Both the position numbers and the translations under genes were made by a program. Below are positions 47,868 to 56,346 of a DNA stretch of 64,000 nucleotides, one piece after another. The stretch's first letter is position 1; each line of letters starts with the position of its first letter. A model generated the notes under the pieces. That model had not been told where the DNA came from. It saw nothing but the letters and a program-made list of their open reading frames with translations, and searched no databases. Source of the stretch: Nannocystis exedens (GTDB lineage: Bacteria > Myxococcota_A > Polyangia > Nannocystales > Nannocystaceae); contig NZ_NETK01000001.1 of NCBI RefSeq assembly GCF_002343915.1, positions 7,144,001 to 7,208,000 of the forward strand, in the 5' to 3' direction.

Positions 47868-49148
47868 ATGGATCGTACGACGGCCCGATGGAGCCCCGCC
47901 AGGCGGCTCGGGTTCCTGTTTTTGGCGTTTTATCTGCTGTTCAACATCGTTCCCCACGCGCTCGGGTCGGTGCCGGCGATCGGCGAACTATTCCTCGACG
48001 TATGGCTCGCGCTGTGGGGCGCGCTGATGCCGGTGCTCGGCAACGCGGCGCTCGGGATCGAGGGGCCGATCGAGGTGATCCAGACCGGCAGCGGCGACAT
48101 GACCTGGAACTACGTGCAGCAGTTCTGGTTCGTGGTGGTCGCGGCGGCGGTCGCGGGCGCGTGGACGGCGATCGACCGCGGGCGCCGCGATCACGCGACG
48201 TTCTACGCGTGGCTGCGGATCGCCGTGCGCTACTCGCTGGCGCTGGCGATGTTCTCGTACGGGCTGGCCAAGTGGAGCGGCAATCAATTCCAGCCGCCGG
48301 ACGCGCTGCGGCTCGGCGAGACGTTCGGCGACGCGTCGCCGATGGGGCTGGCGTGGACGTTCATGGGCTTCTCGCCGGCCTACTGCTGGTTCACGGGCCT
48401 CGCCGAGGTGCTGGCCGGCGCGCTGCTGGTGTGGCGGCGGACGGCGACGCTCGGCGGGCTCCTGGCCGGCGCGGTGATGGCCAACGTGGTGATGATCAAC
48501 TTCTGCTTCGACGTGCCGGTGAAGCTTTACTCGTCGCTGCTGCTGCTGATGGCGGTGGTGGTGGTCGCCCACGACGCGCCGCGGCTGCTGGCGGTGCTGG
48601 TGCGCAACACGCCGGCGCCGCCGGCCGACCTGAGCGCGCCGGTGCTCGGGCCGAAGCTGCGGGCGGCGCGGGTGGTCGCCAAGGCGCTGTTCCTGCTGCT
48701 GGTGCCGGTGTCGTTCGTGATGCAGCGCGCCGCGGTGGCGGAGATGATGGCGATGGCGTCGTACGGGCCGCTGTACGGGCTGTGGGAGGTCGAGTCGTTC
48801 AGCCGCGACGGCGCGGTGCGGCCGGCCGACCCGAACGACGGCCTGCGCTGGCGGCAGCTGTTCGTCGGCGAGTTCCCGTACGCGCTGGTGCGGCCGATGA
48901 CGGGCGAGCGCGAGTTCTTCGGCTTCGCCACCGATCCGGCAGCGGGGACGATCACGCTCAGCGAGCACGGCGAGCCCCCGGTGGAGCACGTGCTGCAGTT
49001 CGCGCAGCCGGCCCCGGACGTGCTCGAGCTGACGGGGAAGTTCGGCGAGGCGGCGATCGCAGCGCGGGTGCGCAAGGTCGACCTCGACCACACCGAGCTG
49101 ATGACCCGCGGGTTCCGGTGGGTCAGCGAGCGGCCTCACAACCGCTGA
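47868..49148 (+). CDS. polytopic membrane protein, DoxX/HTTM-like
   Basis: A 426-residue protein with about eight hydrophobic helices in the first 300 residues (LGFLFLAFYLLFNIVPHAL..., FWFVVVAAAVAGAWTAI, YSLALAMFSYGLAKWSG, ...AGALLVWRRTATLGGLLAGAV). A soluble C-terminal domain of about 130 residues follows (LWEVESFSRDGAVRP...FRWVSERPHNR). The helical part recalls DoxX-type or HTTM proteins. AGGAGA lies 11 bases before the ATG. Role unknown. Confidence 0.75.
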   Translation: MDRTTARWSPARRLGFLFLAFYLLFNIVPHALGSVPAIGELFLDVWLALWGALMPVLGNAALGIEGPIEVIQTGSGDMTWNYVQQFWFVVVAAAVAGAWTAIDRGRRDHATFYAWLRIAVRYSLALAMFSYGLAKWSGNQFQPPDALRLGETFGDASPMGLAWTFMGFSPAYCWFTGLAEVLAGALLVWRRTATLGGLLAGAVMANVVMINFCFDVPVKLYSSLLLLMAVVVVAHDAPRLLAVLVRNTPAPPADLSAPVLGPKLRAARVVAKALFLLLVPVSFVMQRAAVAEMMAMASYGPLYGLWEVESFSRDGAVRPADPNDGLRWRQLFVGEFPYALVRPMTGEREFFGFATDPAAGTITLSEHGEPPVEHVLQFAQPAPDVLELTGKFGEAAIAARVRKVDLDHTELMTRGFRWVSERPHNR

Positions 49149-49194
49149 GACCTCGCCTCACGCGGGCAGGCGACAGCGGGGCGCGGTGCTGGGA

Positions 49195-49215
49195 GGCATG
49201 TCCTGAGGGACATGT
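49195..49215. repeat. palindromic repeat, unit 1 of a tandem block
   Basis: GGCATGTCCTGAGGGACATG followed by about 77 bases that recur after unit 2. The gap 49149-49497 has no supported gene. Confidence 0.7.
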
Positions 49216-49291
49216 ATCGCCGCGCGCGGGTCGGCTCGCGGCGGCGCGCTCGCGTCGGCTCGCGCGTGCGCCCGATAGCAAACCGGCGTGC

Positions 49292-49313
49292 AGGCATGTC
49301 CTGAAGGGCATGT
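49292..49313. repeat. palindromic repeat, unit 2 of a tandem block
   Basis: GGCATGTCCTGAAGGGCATG about 98 bp after unit 1. The flanking sequence (GCTCGCGTCGGCTCGCGCGT...) matches that of unit 1, so the palindrome and flank were duplicated together. Confidence 0.7.
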
Positions 49314-49411
49314 CGCGCGCGAGGGCGGGTCGGCGAGCGTCGGTGTGCTCGCGTCGGCTCGCGCGTGCGCCCGGCAGCGGGCCGGAGTGCAGGGGGGCGT
49401 AAGACCGAAGA

Positions 49412-49432
49412 GACATGTCCTTGAGGGCATGT
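49412..49432. repeat. palindromic repeat, unit 3
   Basis: GACATGTCCTTGAGGGCATG, about 119 bp after unit 2. Confidence 0.65.
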
Positions 49433-49476
49433 ACATGCGGCGGCGCGAAGCGCAGGTTCTTCGAGACATCGCATCA

Positions 49477-49498
49477 GGGCATGTCGCGGAGGACATGT
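49477..49498. repeat. palindromic repeat abutting the RCC1 gene stop
   Basis: GGGCATGTCGCGGAGGACATG ends at the stop codon of the minus-strand RCC1 gene (49498-49500) and may act as its terminator hairpin. Confidence 0.6.
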
Positions 49499-51765
49499 CA
49501 TGGGATGTCGACCACGGGGGTCGGGGTGGTCGACTGGCTGCCGGCGCCGCCGCCGAGCTGGCCGCGCTGGTTGCTGCCCCAGCACAGCACGCGGCCGTTC
49601 TGGCGCAGGGCGCAGGTGTGCTCGGAGCCGGCGCTGAGGCGGATCGTGCCGTCGATGCGCGGGCCGGCGACGGGGAAGCGCTGGATCTGGGTGCCGCGGT
49701 CGCCGAGCTGGCCGGCGTTGCCGCGACCCCAGCAGTAGATCTGCCCGCCGGCCACCGCGGCGCAGGCGTGGGCCTCGCCGCCGGCGATCGCCATCGCCCC
49801 GCGCACGTCCTTGACCCGCACGCGCGCGACCGAGGCGATCGTGAGGCCGGCGCCGAGCTGGCCGTCGTCGGTGTTGCCCCAGCACCAGACCTCGCTGTTG
49901 GTGGTGCGCGCGCAGGTGTGCAGGGCGCCGGCGGCGAGCTCCTCGGCGGGCAAGAGCTTCATCACCGGGACCACGGCCTGGCCGGTCTGGGTGCCGACGC
50001 CGGCGAGGTTGCCGAGCTGACCCCAGCGGTTCTGCCCCCAGCACAGCGGGATCCGGTTCGACTGCAGGGCGCAGCTGTGGACCTCGCCGAGGGCGAACTG
50101 CGTGACCTGTCCGAACGACCCGTTGACGATCGTCGGCCGGTCGGCGTCCTCGATCTTGCCGACGGCGACCTGGCCCTCGGCGCCGCGGCCCCAGCACACG
50201 ACCTGGCCTGACTTGCGCTGGGCGCAGGTGTGGTCGCGACCGGCGCCGATCTCGACCGCGTCGTTGAGGCCGGCGACCGCGACGGGGCGGGTGCGGGCCT
50301 GCTTGCTGCCGTCGCCGAGCTGGCCGCGGCCGTTCTGGCCCCAACAGGCGACGGCGCCGCTCTTGCGGCGGGCGCAGGCGTGGTTGCGGCCGGCAGCGAT
50401 CTGGACCGCGTCGTCGATGCCGCTGACGTCGTCGGCGCCGCCGCGGTCGGCTTGCGAGCCGTCGCCGAGCTGACCCATGTTGCCGGCGCCCCAACAGAGG
50501 ACGGAGCCGCCGGACAGGGCGCAGGTGAAGTCGTCGCCGCTGGCGATCTCGCTGACGCCAGTGAGGTTGCGGACGCTGACGGCGACGCCCTCGGTCTCCT
50601 CGCCGGCGACGCCGTTGCCGAGCGCGCCGGCGCCGTTGCTGCCCCAGCAGACCACGCCGCCGTTGCGCTGGGCGGCGCAGGTGTGATCGGCCCCGGCGGC
50701 GATGCTGACCGCCTGGGTGAGGCCGACGACCGCGGTCGCGGCCTTGCGGTCCTCGGCGGTGCCGTCGCCGAGCTGGCCGTTGGCGTTGTCGCCCCAGCAG
50801 CGCGCGCCGCCGTCGCCGGTGCGGGCGCAGGTGTGGGCCTCGCCGGCGGTCAGGGCCACGGCCCCGGCGACGCCGCCGACCTCGACCGGGTTCTTGCCGA
50901 AGCCCGCGCCCCAGCACAGCACGCCGCCGGCGGCCTTGAGCGCGCAGGTGTGACCCTGGCCGGCCGCGAGCGCCTGCACGCCGTCGACCCCGGGGACCGG
51001 GCCGGGGGCGCGGGCGCTGCCGCGGTCGCCGAGCTGTCCGTGGGAACCTGTCCCCCAGCACATGACCTTTCCGCCCTGTACTCTCGCGCAGCTGTGGCGC
51101 GCGCCGGCGACGACCTCGCCCGCGCCGGTGACCCCGGGGACGAGCGCGGGCGAGACCCACACCTGGCGGCTGAGGTCGCCGATCTGGGCGTGGCGGTTGT
51201 CGCCCCAGCAGGCGACCTGACCGGTCTTGCGCACGGCGCAGGTGTGGCTCGGGCCGGCCGCGATCGCGGCGGCGTCGGTGATCCCGCGGACGGCGGCCGG
51301 CCGGGCGCTTTGGGCCCCGGGCCGGCCGGCGCCGTCGCCGAGCTGGCCGGCCGCGTTGCTGCCCCAGCACTGGACCTGGCCGCCCCGCACGAGGGCGCAG
51401 CTGTGCTGGTCGCCGAGCGCGAGCTGGACGACGTCGCCGAGGCCGACCACCCGCACCGGGCGCGGGCTGTCGCGCAGGTTGCCGTCGCCGAGCTCGCCGC
51501 TGCCGCCGCGGCCCCAGCAGTCGACCGCGCCCGAGCGCAGCACCGCGCAGGTGTGCGACCCGCCGGCGGCGACCGCGACGGCCGGGTCGGGGCCGGTGTT
51601 GTTCGGGACAGGTTGCGAAGGACCTGTCCCGGGGGACGTGTTCGAAGAGCCAGGTTTGGCGGGGGTCGTCGGCTTGGCGGTCGGGTAGCCGCGCGGCCCG
51701 GTGGCGCAGGCGGCGAGGGCGAGGAGGCCCGCGGCGAGGCCGAGGGCGCGCGGGGAGCGGCGCAT
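49498..51765 (-). CDS. RCC1-repeat lipoprotein
   Basis: A 755-residue exported lipoprotein (signal ending LALAAC) with a Pro/Ser/Thr linker to about residue 60. About 13-14 RCC1-type repeats of roughly 50 residues follow, each of the form IAAGxxHTCAxxxxGxVxCWGxNxxGQLGDG. The conserved CA...CWG pair suggests a disulfide in each blade. They should form two seven-bladed propellers on the cell surface for protein binding. The linker contains a GGGACAGG/CCTGTCCC repeat encoding SPGTGPSQPVP, and a further CCTGTCCC lies at about 51050. Confidence 0.88.
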   Translation of the reverse strand: MRRSPRALGLAAGLLALAACATGPRGYPTAKPTTPAKPGSSNTSPGTGPSQPVPNNTGPDPAVAVAAGGSHTCAVLRSGAVDCWGRGGSGELGDGNLRDSPRPVRVVGLGDVVQLALGDQHSCALVRGGQVQCWGSNAAGQLGDGAGRPGAQSARPAAVRGITDAAAIAAGPSHTCAVRKTGQVACWGDNRHAQIGDLSRQVWVSPALVPGVTGAGEVVAGARHSCARVQGGKVMCWGTGSHGQLGDRGSARAPGPVPGVDGVQALAAGQGHTCALKAAGGVLCWGAGFGKNPVEVGGVAGAVALTAGEAHTCARTGDGGARCWGDNANGQLGDGTAEDRKAATAVVGLTQAVSIAAGADHTCAAQRNGGVVCWGSNGAGALGNGVAGEETEGVAVSVRNLTGVSEIASGDDFTCALSGGSVLCWGAGNMGQLGDGSQADRGGADDVSGIDDAVQIAAGRNHACARRKSGAVACWGQNGRGQLGDGSKQARTRPVAVAGLNDAVEIGAGRDHTCAQRKSGQVVCWGRGAEGQVAVGKIEDADRPTIVNGSFGQVTQFALGEVHSCALQSNRIPLCWGQNRWGQLGNLAGVGTQTGQAVVPVMKLLPAEELAAGALHTCARTTNSEVWCWGNTDDGQLGAGLTIASVARVRVKDVRGAMAIAGGEAHACAAVAGGQIYCWGRGNAGQLGDRGTQIQRFPVAGPRIDGTIRLSAGSEHTCALRQNGRVLCWGSNQRGQLGGGAGSQSTTPTPVVDIP
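51604..51648. repeat. GGGACAGG-CCTGTCCC palindrome in the RCC1 linker
   Basis: GGGACAGGTTGCGAAGGACC and TGTCCCGGGGGACGTG form a large in-frame inverted repeat within the linker behind the lipobox. Confidence 0.6.
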
Positions 51766-51916
51766 GCGGCGAGTATGCCCGGGCCGGGCCGCGGGCGGCC
51801 GCAAATCGCGGGCGAGCGCGGGGCCGGCGCAGGCCGCCGGGGCCGGGTGCCCGGAGGGACAGGTTCGTGGAGGGCCGCTCGCAGCGACTCCAGCCCAGAC
51901 TCGCAGGGCGCGACGC

Positions 51917-53488
51917 TCAGCGGGCCACGGTGGCGGGCGCGTCGAGGGGCTCGCCCTGCCGGCTCGCGGCGAGGCCGAGGAGGGCCAGCATGCCGCGGCG
52001 GTAGCCCCTGGGGTCGGAGCCGAGGGCGCCCTCGGCGAGGCCGCGGATCTGCTTGTACGAGACGGCGCGCGCGTGCTCGGAGTTGCGCAGCTTCATGCCG
52101 AACATGGCGACCGCGGCGGCGAAGCGGAGGTCGTCGGAGGCGGCGTCGAGGGCGCTGCCCGGATCGGCGACCGGCACGGTGAGGAGCTGGCTGTCGCCGC
52201 TCTCGGGCTGCTTGTAGCGCAGCTTGACGTGCATGAGCTCGCCGCTGCCGGCGGCCGGCGCGGGCGCGGCCTTCGGCTGCTGATAGCGCAGCGGGTCGAC
52301 GCCGGGCAACGAGCCCTCGGCCCCGGGCGGCAGGACCTCGTAGAGCGCGGTGACGGTGTGGCCCGCGCCGATCTCGCCGGCGTCCTTGCCGTCGTCGTTG
52401 AAGTCCTCGTGGGCGAGCATCCGGTTCTCGTAGCCGACGAGGCGGTAGGCGCCGACCTCGAGCGGGTTGAACTCGACCTGGATCTTCACGTCCTTGGCGA
52501 TCGTGACGAGGGTGGCGCCGGCCTGCTCGACCAGGACCTTGCGCGCCTCCTGCAGCCCGTCGATGTAGGCGTAGTTGCCGTTGCCCTTGTCGGCCAGCAT
52601 CTCCATCGTGCTGTCCTTGACGTTGCCGGTGCCGAAGCCGAGGACGGACAGGAAGATCCCGCTGTCGCGCTTGGTTTCGATCAGCCGCTGCAGCGCGCCC
52701 TCGCTGCTGACGCCGACGTTGAAGTCGCCGTCGGTCGCCAGGATCACGCGGTTGATGCCGCCCTTGCGGAACGCCCGCTCGGCCAGCGCGTAGGCGGCCT
52801 CGATGCCCGCGCCGCCGTTGGTCGAGCCGCCGGCGTCGAGGGCGTTGAGCGCGGCGACGATCTTGTCGCGGTCGGAGGTCGGCTCGAGCACGACGCCCGC
52901 GGCGCCGGCGTAGACGACGATGCCGACGCTGTCGACCGGGCGGAGGTCGGCGACCAGCATGGTCAGCGAGCGCTGCAGCAGCGGCAGTTTGTCGGGGCTC
53001 GCCATGCTGCCCGACACGTCGAGCAGGAACACCAGGTTGCGCGGCGGGAGCTCGGCCGGCGCCAGCGACTTGCCCTTGATCCCGATCTGCACGAGCCGCG
53101 CCCTGTCGTTCCACGGACAGGCCGCGACCTCGGTCCGCACCGAGAACGGCTGCGCGCCCGCGGGCTCGGGGTAGGCGTAGGTGAAGTAGTTGATCATCTC
53201 CTCGATGCGGACGGCGTCGACCGGCGGCAGCTGGCCGTCCTCGAGGAAGCGGCGCACGTTGCTGTACGAGGCCGTGTCGACGTCGATCGAGAAGGTCGAG
53301 AGCGGGTCGTCGGCGACCCGCTTGAACGCGTTCTCGGCGATGTGCGCGTAGCTCTCGGTGTTCGGCGCCTCCATCGCCGCGACCGCCGGGGTCGAGGCCC
53401 AGCTCGCGTCGGTGTAGGACGCCCGCTTCGCGCAGGCCGGGGTCAAGAGCAGCAGGGCGACGAGGGGGAGCAGGCGCGGGCGTGTCAT
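51917..53488 (-). CDS. vWA lipoprotein, YfbK-like
   Basis: A 523-residue lipoprotein (signal ending LLTPAC). An N-terminal YfbK-type domain (ENAFKRVADDPLSTFSIDVDTASYSNVRRFL) precedes a von Willebrand A domain with an intact MIDAS (LDVSGSMAS, then DGDFNVGVSSEG). A beta-rich region and a C-terminal DUF3520-like domain (LRFAAAVAMFGMKLRNSEH) complete it. Likely an envelope metal-dependent adhesion or scaffold protein. Function not established for the family. Confidence 0.85.
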   Translation of the reverse strand: MTRPRLLPLVALLLLTPACAKRASYTDASWASTPAVAAMEAPNTESYAHIAENAFKRVADDPLSTFSIDVDTASYSNVRRFLEDGQLPPVDAVRIEEMINYFTYAYPEPAGAQPFSVRTEVAACPWNDRARLVQIGIKGKSLAPAELPPRNLVFLLDVSGSMASPDKLPLLQRSLTMLVADLRPVDSVGIVVYAGAAGVVLEPTSDRDKIVAALNALDAGGSTNGGAGIEAAYALAERAFRKGGINRVILATDGDFNVGVSSEGALQRLIETKRDSGIFLSVLGFGTGNVKDSTMEMLADKGNGNYAYIDGLQEARKVLVEQAGATLVTIAKDVKIQVEFNPLEVGAYRLVGYENRMLAHEDFNDDGKDAGEIGAGHTVTALYEVLPPGAEGSLPGVDPLRYQQPKAAPAPAAGSGELMHVKLRYKQPESGDSQLLTVPVADPGSALDAASDDLRFAAAVAMFGMKLRNSEHARAVSYKQIRGLAEGALGSDPRGYRRGMLALLGLAASRQGEPLDAPATVAR

Positions 53489-53608
53489 GCAGCCGCCCGA
53501 ACGCCGGAGCCCCGGGAGGCTCTTACAGGCCGCCGCGGCGCGCAGGCGCGCTCGCGCGGACGCCTGCGCCGTGGGGCGCTCCGGCCCGAGCACGACGCGA
53601 CGGAATCA

Positions 53609-53627
53609 AATGTCCTTCGGGACATGC
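53609..53627. repeat. ATGTCC-GGACAT palindrome
   Basis: AATGTCCTTCGGGACATGC, a full palindromic copy between the vWA gene and the tRNA. Confidence 0.55.
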
Positions 53628-53726
53628 TTGGTGAGACCGGCGCGGCGCGAGCTCTCGCGCTCGACGCGACGAGGGGCCGCGCGGGTCGGCGCAGGAGATC
53701 GCCTCCGACAGGAGGACCCAAGCAAA

Positions 53727-53767
53727 CAGGCCCGGGTCTTGCGACCGCGGGCCTGCTTCCTTTTTTT
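53727..53767. terminator. terminator next to tRNA-Pro
   Basis: CAGGCCCG/CGGGCCTG stem with a 13-base loop. On the plus strand it is followed by GCTTCCTTTTTTT; on the minus strand, reading out of the tRNA, by TTTGCTT. It fits termination of the tRNA transcript and of anything entering from the left. Confidence 0.7.
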
Positions 53768-53768
53768 G

Positions 53769-53842
53769 TCGGGGTGAGAGGATTTGAACCTCCGACTCCC
53801 TGGTCCCGAACCAGGTGCGCTACCAGGCTGCGCTACACCCCG
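53769..53842 (-). tRNA. tRNA-Pro (anticodon CGG)
   Basis: A 74-base cloverleaf on the minus strand: acceptor CGGGGTG/CACCCCG, D-arm with GCGCAGCCTGGTAGCGC, anticodon stem CCTGG/CCAGG around TTCGGGA (anticodon CGG, reading CCG), and T-arm GGAGGTTCAAATCCTC. The discriminator is A, and CCA is not encoded. CCG is a frequent Pro codon in this genome. Confidence 0.96.
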
Positions 53843-53856
53843 AAGAGGAGGCCGGG

Positions 53857-53886
53857 TAGATAGCGGAAACGAGGGCTCCGTGTCAA
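53857..53886 (-). promoter_or_regulatory. sigma-70 promoter of tRNA-Pro
   Basis: On the minus strand, TTGACA (53881-53886), an 18-base spacer, then TATCTA (53857-53862), 14 bases before the mature 5' end. The remainder of the gap 53887-54091 shows no gene. Confidence 0.8.
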
Positions 53887-54091
53887 AGGGTAAAATGTGA
53901 TCAAACTCGCTGGTGCGGGGGCCGAAACGGGCGCCGGAGCGAGAATTTGGGCGGGCGCGACAGCCGCGACCCGGGCGCGGCGAGGGACGCGGCGGGCGCG
54001 GGGAGATCGCGCCTTCCGAGGGCTTCCAGAAGCGCCTGGAGAGCGTCCGCAGGAGCTCCCGAAAGGAGGTCGACCCGGCGAGCGCCGCGCC

Positions 54092-55300
54092 TCACGTGAC
54101 GATCGAGATCTCGTACGGACCGACCCAGATCTTGTCGTTTTCCTCGAGCTCGACCGGGCGCTGGACGGGCATGTCGTTCACGCGCACCGAGCCGTCGCCG
54201 ATGATCGGCCGGAGGAAGGGGTGATTGGGGATCCCGCTCCACTCGAGCACGGCGTGGACGCGCCGGATGTGCTGCGAGTGGTGGTCGGGCAGCATGATCT
54301 CGCAGCGCTCGCCGCTGCCGATCCGGTAGCTGCCGGGGAGGAACATCCGCTCCTCGACCCCGCCCTCCGGCCAACGCAGGCGCAGGGTCGCCGCCACCGG
54401 GATGCCGAGCTCGCGGTGCAGCACCTCGCCGAGGATGTTGGCCAGCACCCCGGCGTCGTGCGGGCGCCGCTCCGGCTCCTTGTCGAGCGAGGCCATGAGC
54501 CCCTTGACCAGCGTCCGCGGCAGGGTCTCGCAGCCCTCGTGCTTGTCGATCGGGACCACCGGCATGCTCGCGTGCGCGTGCAACCATCGCACCGGCTTCT
54601 CGCGGTACTCCTCGCGCACGGCGTTGAGCGGCCGGTCGCCGTGGAACGGCGAGCGCGCCGACAGCAGCTCGTACAGGATGGTGGCCAGGCTGTACACGTC
54701 GCTCGCCGGCGACAGCACGCGGGTCTTGAGCTGCTCGGGCTGGCAGTAGTGCGGCGTGCCGACGACCATGTGGATCTGGGTCGCGTTCATGCCGATCACG
54801 CTCTTGCCGTCCCACGAGCGCGCCAGGCCGAAGTCGAGCACTTTGATCTGCCCGTTGTCCTGGACGAAGATGTTCTCCGGCTTGACGTCGCGGTGGACGA
54901 TCCCCTGCGCGTGCGGCTCCGCCAGGCCCAGGCAGGCCTGATGCACGATCGTCACCGCCTGCGCCGGGTGCAGCGGCTGGTCGAACTTGTGCCACGTGTT
55001 GAGGGTCTGGCCCTCGAGGTAGTCCATCAACATGTACACGTGGCCGTCGGGCCGCAGGCCGCAGTCGAAGGTGCGCACGACGTGCGGGTTGGTCAGCGAG
55101 CGCAAGATCGTGATCTCGCGGAGCGCCCGCTGGGCCTGGTCGCCCGAGGTCACCGGCTCGCGCGTGAGCTTCAGCGCGAGCGGCTTGTCGTAGCCGCGGA
55201 CTTCGACCTTGTACACGCTCGCAAAGGCGCCGCTGCCGAGGACCCGCAGGATCTTGATGTTTCCGGCGTAGACATCCCCGGGTTGAAGTACAAGCGCCAT
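54092..55300 (-). CDS. Ser/Thr protein kinase with C-terminal FHA domain
   Basis: A 402-residue cytoplasmic kinase. The Gly loop LGSGAFASVYKV, Lys in LALKL, catalytic HRDVKPEN, DFG (KVLDFGLARS) and APE-equivalent VGTPHYCQPEQL are all intact, so it should be active. Residues about 310-402 are an FHA domain (YRIGSGERCEIMLP...SQHIRRVHAVLE...VRVNDMPV) that would bind phosphothreonine, perhaps its own. No transmembrane helix is seen. ATG 55300. Divergent from the HAD phosphatase gene with a 70-bp gap. Confidence 0.93.
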   Translation of the reverse strand: MALVLQPGDVYAGNIKILRVLGSGAFASVYKVEVRGYDKPLALKLTREPVTSGDQAQRALREITILRSLTNPHVVRTFDCGLRPDGHVYMLMDYLEGQTLNTWHKFDQPLHPAQAVTIVHQACLGLAEPHAQGIVHRDVKPENIFVQDNGQIKVLDFGLARSWDGKSVIGMNATQIHMVVGTPHYCQPEQLKTRVLSPASDVYSLATILYELLSARSPFHGDRPLNAVREEYREKPVRWLHAHASMPVVPIDKHEGCETLPRTLVKGLMASLDKEPERRPHDAGVLANILGEVLHRELGIPVAATLRLRWPEGGVEERMFLPGSYRIGSGERCEIMLPDHHSQHIRRVHAVLEWSGIPNHPFLRPIIGDGSVRVNDMPVQRPVELEENDKIWVGPYEISIVT

Positions 55301-55370
55301 AGCCCGCACGAAAACTATCACGAGGGCCCCGCGAGACAGCAAGGGGGCCCGCGAACGAGCCGCCGGTCCC

Positions 55371-56189
55371 ATGAACACACACCTGCCGAGCCGACCCACC
55401 CCCGAGCGCACATCGGGTAAAGCCCCGGAAATTACGCCGATTTCGCGCCTGAGCCTGTCCCTGCGGCCTGCGCTGATTGCGACCGACGTCGACGGAACGT
55501 TGACCCGGGCAGGAAAGCTGGACCCAGCGGCGCTGGCGGCGATCACCCGCCTGGTCGCTGCGGGGGTCGCGGTCATGCCGGTGTCCGGCCGGCCCGCCGG
55601 CGAGGTCACGGGACTGTGTCGTTACCTGCCCGGCGTCACGCGTGGACTGGCCGAAAACGGCTTGCTCGAGGTGATCCCGGACCGGGCGCCGCGCTGGCTC
55701 GGCAAACCGACCGACAAGCCGCGGTTGCGCCAGGTCGGCGAGCGCCTCAACGCCGAGCACGACGCCCGCCTGCGCCTCACCGGCGACGACTTCTGCCGGC
55801 TCGGGGACATCGCCTACGAACGCGAGGGCCGCGACGAGCCCGAGCTGGTGCGCCTGCGCGACCTGGCCGCCGAGATGGGCGTCCACCTCGTGTGGTCGAA
55901 CGTGCATGTGCACCTCGCCGAATCGGTGCCCGACAAGGGCGCGGCGGTGCTGCAGATGGCGGCCGAGCTCGGGCTCGACCCGCGGGCGATCGTGACGATC
56001 GGCGACGCGCCCAACGACGCGGGCCTGTTCGTCGGCGGCCGCTTCGGCGCGACGGTGGGGACGGCCGACATCGCCGGGCAATTGCAGTACCTGCCCGAAG
56101 CCCCGCAATTCATCACCCAGGCCCGCGAGGGCGCCGGTTTCGTCGAGATGGCGGAGGCCGTCCTCGCGGCTGTCGCCGCCGGGGCGTGA
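55371..56189 (+). CDS. HAD-superfamily phosphatase, phosphoglycolate/sucrose-phosphatase-like
   Basis: A 272-residue cytoplasmic HAD hydrolase with a type-IIB (Cof-like) layout. Motif I is TDVDGTLT (nucleophile Asp), motif II MPVSGRP, motif III the Lys in PDKGAAV, and motif IV GDAPNDAGLF. The cap domain lies between motifs II and III. It resembles archaeal phosphoglycolate phosphatases and SPP-like enzymes. A 30-residue N-terminal extension precedes the core, so the true start may be downstream. Substrate unknown. Confidence 0.85.
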   Translation: MNTHLPSRPTPERTSGKAPEITPISRLSLSLRPALIATDVDGTLTRAGKLDPAALAAITRLVAAGVAVMPVSGRPAGEVTGLCRYLPGVTRGLAENGLLEVIPDRAPRWLGKPTDKPRLRQVGERLNAEHDARLRLTGDDFCRLGDIAYEREGRDEPELVRLRDLAAEMGVHLVWSNVHVHLAESVPDKGAAVLQMAAELGLDPRAIVTIGDAPNDAGLFVGGRFGATVGTADIAGQLQYLPEAPQFITQAREGAGFVEMAEAVLAAVAAGA

Positions 56190-56346
56190 GGGCCCCTACG
56201 CGAAAATTCGCCGGCTGGCGAAACCGGGCGCGGGCTGCGGAGGTCGCATGGCTCCGCCGCGAGGTCCATCGGACGGGGCGAGCGCTGCGGGGGTCCGCGG
56301 CGATCTCGCCGCTTTCGTGCTATGCCGCGAGGCGTAAGGCCCGGAC

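Noticed and set aside
49149..49498. CRISPR-like array of palindromes
   Set aside because: The intervals between palindromes are themselves duplicated rather than unique, spacing is uneven, and no cas genes are seen.
53487..53777. Short plus-strand frame ahead of tRNA-Pro
   Set aside because: No SD, Arg-rich shadow composition, and it runs into the terminator.
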